The notes under the pieces were generated by a model. It saw nothing but the letters and a program-made list of their open reading frames with translations, did not search any database and had not been told where the DNA came from. The translations under genes were made by a program, and so were the position numbers. Shown here in pieces: positions 62,380 through 64,000 of a stretch of DNA of 64,000 nucleotides. Each line of letters opens with the position of its first letter. Position 1 is the stretch's first letter. The DNA lies in contig NZ_LN913016.1 in assembly GCF_001487145.1 (NCBI RefSeq), positions 1,512,354-1,576,353 of the forward strand, in the 5' to 3' direction. This DNA is from Anaerococcus rubeinfantis. Lineage in GTDB: Bacteria; Bacillota; Clostridia; Tissierellales; Peptoniphilaceae.

Positions 62380-63477
62380 TTAAAATACTAGTTTTTCAAT
62401 AAGTTCTATGTATTGATCTAATATAATATCAGAACTATACTTTAACGCTGTTTTCTTTATATCTAAATAATTCCATTTTTTATTAATAGCCTTATTCATG
62501 GATAAAGCCAAAGAATCTACATCTAAATATTTAACTAAATATCCATTGATATTCTCTTCCACAATTTCATCTGCTCCACTTGGCATATCATAAGAGACAA
62601 CCGGAGTACCACAAGCAATTGATTCTATCAATACATTTGGAAATCCTTCATAATAAGATGATAAGACCAGTACTCTAGATCTATTATAGATAGAAATTAT
62701 ATCTTCAGAATATTCCTCAATAATAATATTATCACTTAATTTTTTTGATAAAATATAATCTTGCAAATAATTCTTTTCACTTCCATCTCCTACTAATGCC
62801 AAGTTATGATCTCTATCTAACTTACTAAATGCATCAATTAACATTTTTAAGCCTTTTTGATGTTCAAACCTACCTACAAATAAAAAATCATAATTTTTCT
62901 CTAATAAATCAACATTATTTGAAATCTCATACTCAAACTGTTTTGATAAAGGATTATTTATTACAAATACTTTTGAGTCTTTAAAACTAAAATTTTCAAT
63001 CAAATCCCCTTTCATTCCAAAGGATTGCGCAATAACATAATCAATTCGATGATAGAATATTTTAACTAAAAATTTGCTAATATATTTCCTAAAAAATGAT
63101 TTTGCATATTTATAATCAAAAGATAGTGTATTTATACACCTACCTATTATAAGAAAATTACTCTTTAAGAATTTTCTTATAATAAAAAGATTTACAGCAA
63201 GTTCAGGGCTAAATGGTAAACATGCATCACATGATTCATTTTTGTAAAAATTATACATTTTAGGTAACATTTTTTTTGCTGAATTTGCAGATAAACTAAT
63301 TACTTCAATATTTTTATTTATTTCTTTTTTATAAATCGGATTTTCTAAATTTTGAACTAATATTTTTACTTCATAATTTTTTTCATATAGATAATTAGCA
63401 AGGCTTATAAATACTCTCTGAGCCCCTCCAATCGATAAGTCGGATATTAACATAATTATTTTTTTCTTTTTATTCAT
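62380..63477 (-). CDS. Family 4 glycosyltransferase
   Basis: A 365-residue GT-B enzyme with the N-terminal acceptor loop SDLSIGGAQRVFISLANYL, a central FLFVGRFEHQKGLKMLIDAF and the donor-binding LSSYYEGFPNVLIESIACGTPVVSYDMPSGADEIV (E-x7-E type). It adds a sugar with retention of configuration to the second repeat unit. It lies 12 bases upstream of the polymerase gene. Confidence 0.92.
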   Translation of the reverse strand: MNKKKKIIMLISDLSIGGAQRVFISLANYLYEKNYEVKILVQNLENPIYKKEINKNIEVISLSANSAKKMLPKMYNFYKNESCDACLPFSPELAVNLFIIRKFLKSNFLIIGRCINTLSFDYKYAKSFFRKYISKFLVKIFYHRIDYVIAQSFGMKGDLIENFSFKDSKVFVINNPLSKQFEYEISNNVDLLEKNYDFLFVGRFEHQKGLKMLIDAFSKLDRDHNLALVGDGSEKNYLQDYILSKKLSDNIIIEEYSEDIISIYNRSRVLVLSSYYEGFPNVLIESIACGTPVVSYDMPSGADEIVEENINGYLVKYLDVDSLALSMNKAINKKWNYLDIKKTALKYSSDIILDQYIELIEKLVF

Positions 63478-63561
63478 TATATATTAGAGCCCCCTAACAT
63501 TATTAGCCAGCATATTAATCTATATTAGATGAATTTTCTAATAAACTTATCTGGTAATATT

Positions 63562-64000
63562 TTAATTGTGCCAAAAAGTAAATTCCCTAGTTTTATTTTC
63601 AATAAATAAAAATAAATAAAAAGGAATTGACTTCAATTTGAACTTTATTGGTTTAAATTCACTAATTGATCTTTTAATATTCTTATTGTTTATATATATT
63701 AAAGACTTTTTTTCCTCTTTTTCCCTTACTAGACAATATCATTGAAAGTTGTATAGCATAAAAATTAGTGTTCTTTGCCAATATTCGTGAACATCAGTTT
63801 CTTTTCTTGCTACAATTAATTTTTCTTTATTCTTAACCATAAAAAAAGAATTTTGACTATTAGTTACATTAGCACTTTCTTCTCGAATTCTTAGATAATA
63901 TAAAGTTTCTTTTAAAATTCCTACAGATGTTGAAAACAAAAGGCATGTATTAATAAGATTTGTATCTTCACCTAAACTTAAATTAGTATCAAATAATAAC
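63562..64000 (-). pseudogene. Family 2 glycosyltransferase, C-terminal part with in-frame stop, cut by the window edge
   Basis: The minus-strand frame is open from the window edge and reads LFDTNLSLGEDTNLINTC then ETLYYLRIREESANVTN, the acceptor-side ED motif and C-terminal YYxR segment of GT2 enzymes. It meets TGA at 63739-63741. In the same frame a further 58 codons run to TAA at 63562-63564 and look like a normal GT2 tail (KEEKKSLIYINNKNIKRSIS). Either a nonsense mutation truncates the protein or it tolerates loss of the tail. The region 63478-63561 holds no gene. Confidence 0.6.

Overview
The window looks like chromosome from an AT-rich, Gram-positive anaerobe of the Firmicutes. A Peptoniphilaceae-type (Anaerococcus/Peptoniphilus-like) host is my inference. 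It rests on the low GC, the metG-tatD-rnmV-ksgA block, a T-box leader on tyrS, a BceRSAB-type module, strong AAGGAGG ribosome sites, and secondary and iron alcohol dehydrogenases. No tRNA, rRNA or CRISPR array was seen.

Positions 1-31760 are a mosaic of housekeeping and accessory operons. The left edge cuts an IS3-family element. Next comes an amino-acid/peptide module (type II asparaginase, NhaC antiporter, divergent RpiR regulator and P1 peptidase). A BceRSAB-like antimicrobial-peptide module carries a membrane-anchored erythromycin-esterase-family protein. Then follow a GNAT, a COG0523 GTPase directly behind a zinc secondary alcohol dehydrogenase, an ilvA-murE-flavoprotein-SAF oxidoreductase operon, a PTS glucose-type EIICB, a glutaredoxin, metG-tatD-rnmV-ksgA, T-box-controlled tyrS, a small XRE regulator and an iron alcohol dehydrogenase. 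Most of the long gaps here hold copies of one intergenic repeat family (core ACCCATCTCGAGC...GTCGAGAGATCTC, in both orientations), always downstream of genes.

Positions 31760-64000 are a compound capsule/exopolysaccharide region. The main operon (54493 down to 35574, minus strand) runs cpsC, cpsD, cpsB, SH3 lipoprotein, cpsA/LCP, PglF/CapD-type dehydratase, DegT aminotransferase, ATP-grasp, phosphoglycosyl transferase, ATP-grasp, ornithine-cyclodeaminase-like, ATP-grasp, CapA-like, GT2, Wzy, Wzx, TupA-like. A second polysaccharide set enters from beyond 64000 (GT2, GT4, Wzy, TupA-like, opine dehydrogenase, Wzx). Each set ends at a plus-strand UDP-glucose dehydrogenase carrying an N-terminal XRE helix-turn-helix domain. 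Each of these sits divergent to a cpsC-cpsD-lipoprotein module. The module at 31999-33774 is reduced: it has no cpsB and its CpsD has lost the Walker A lysine and Walker B aspartate.

The most interesting system is the pair of HTH-UDP-glucose dehydrogenase fusions. They share a conserved promoter with a dyad between -35 and -10, and lie next to BY-kinase modules. This suggests a sugar-nucleotide enzyme that may also act as a transcription factor for capsule genes.
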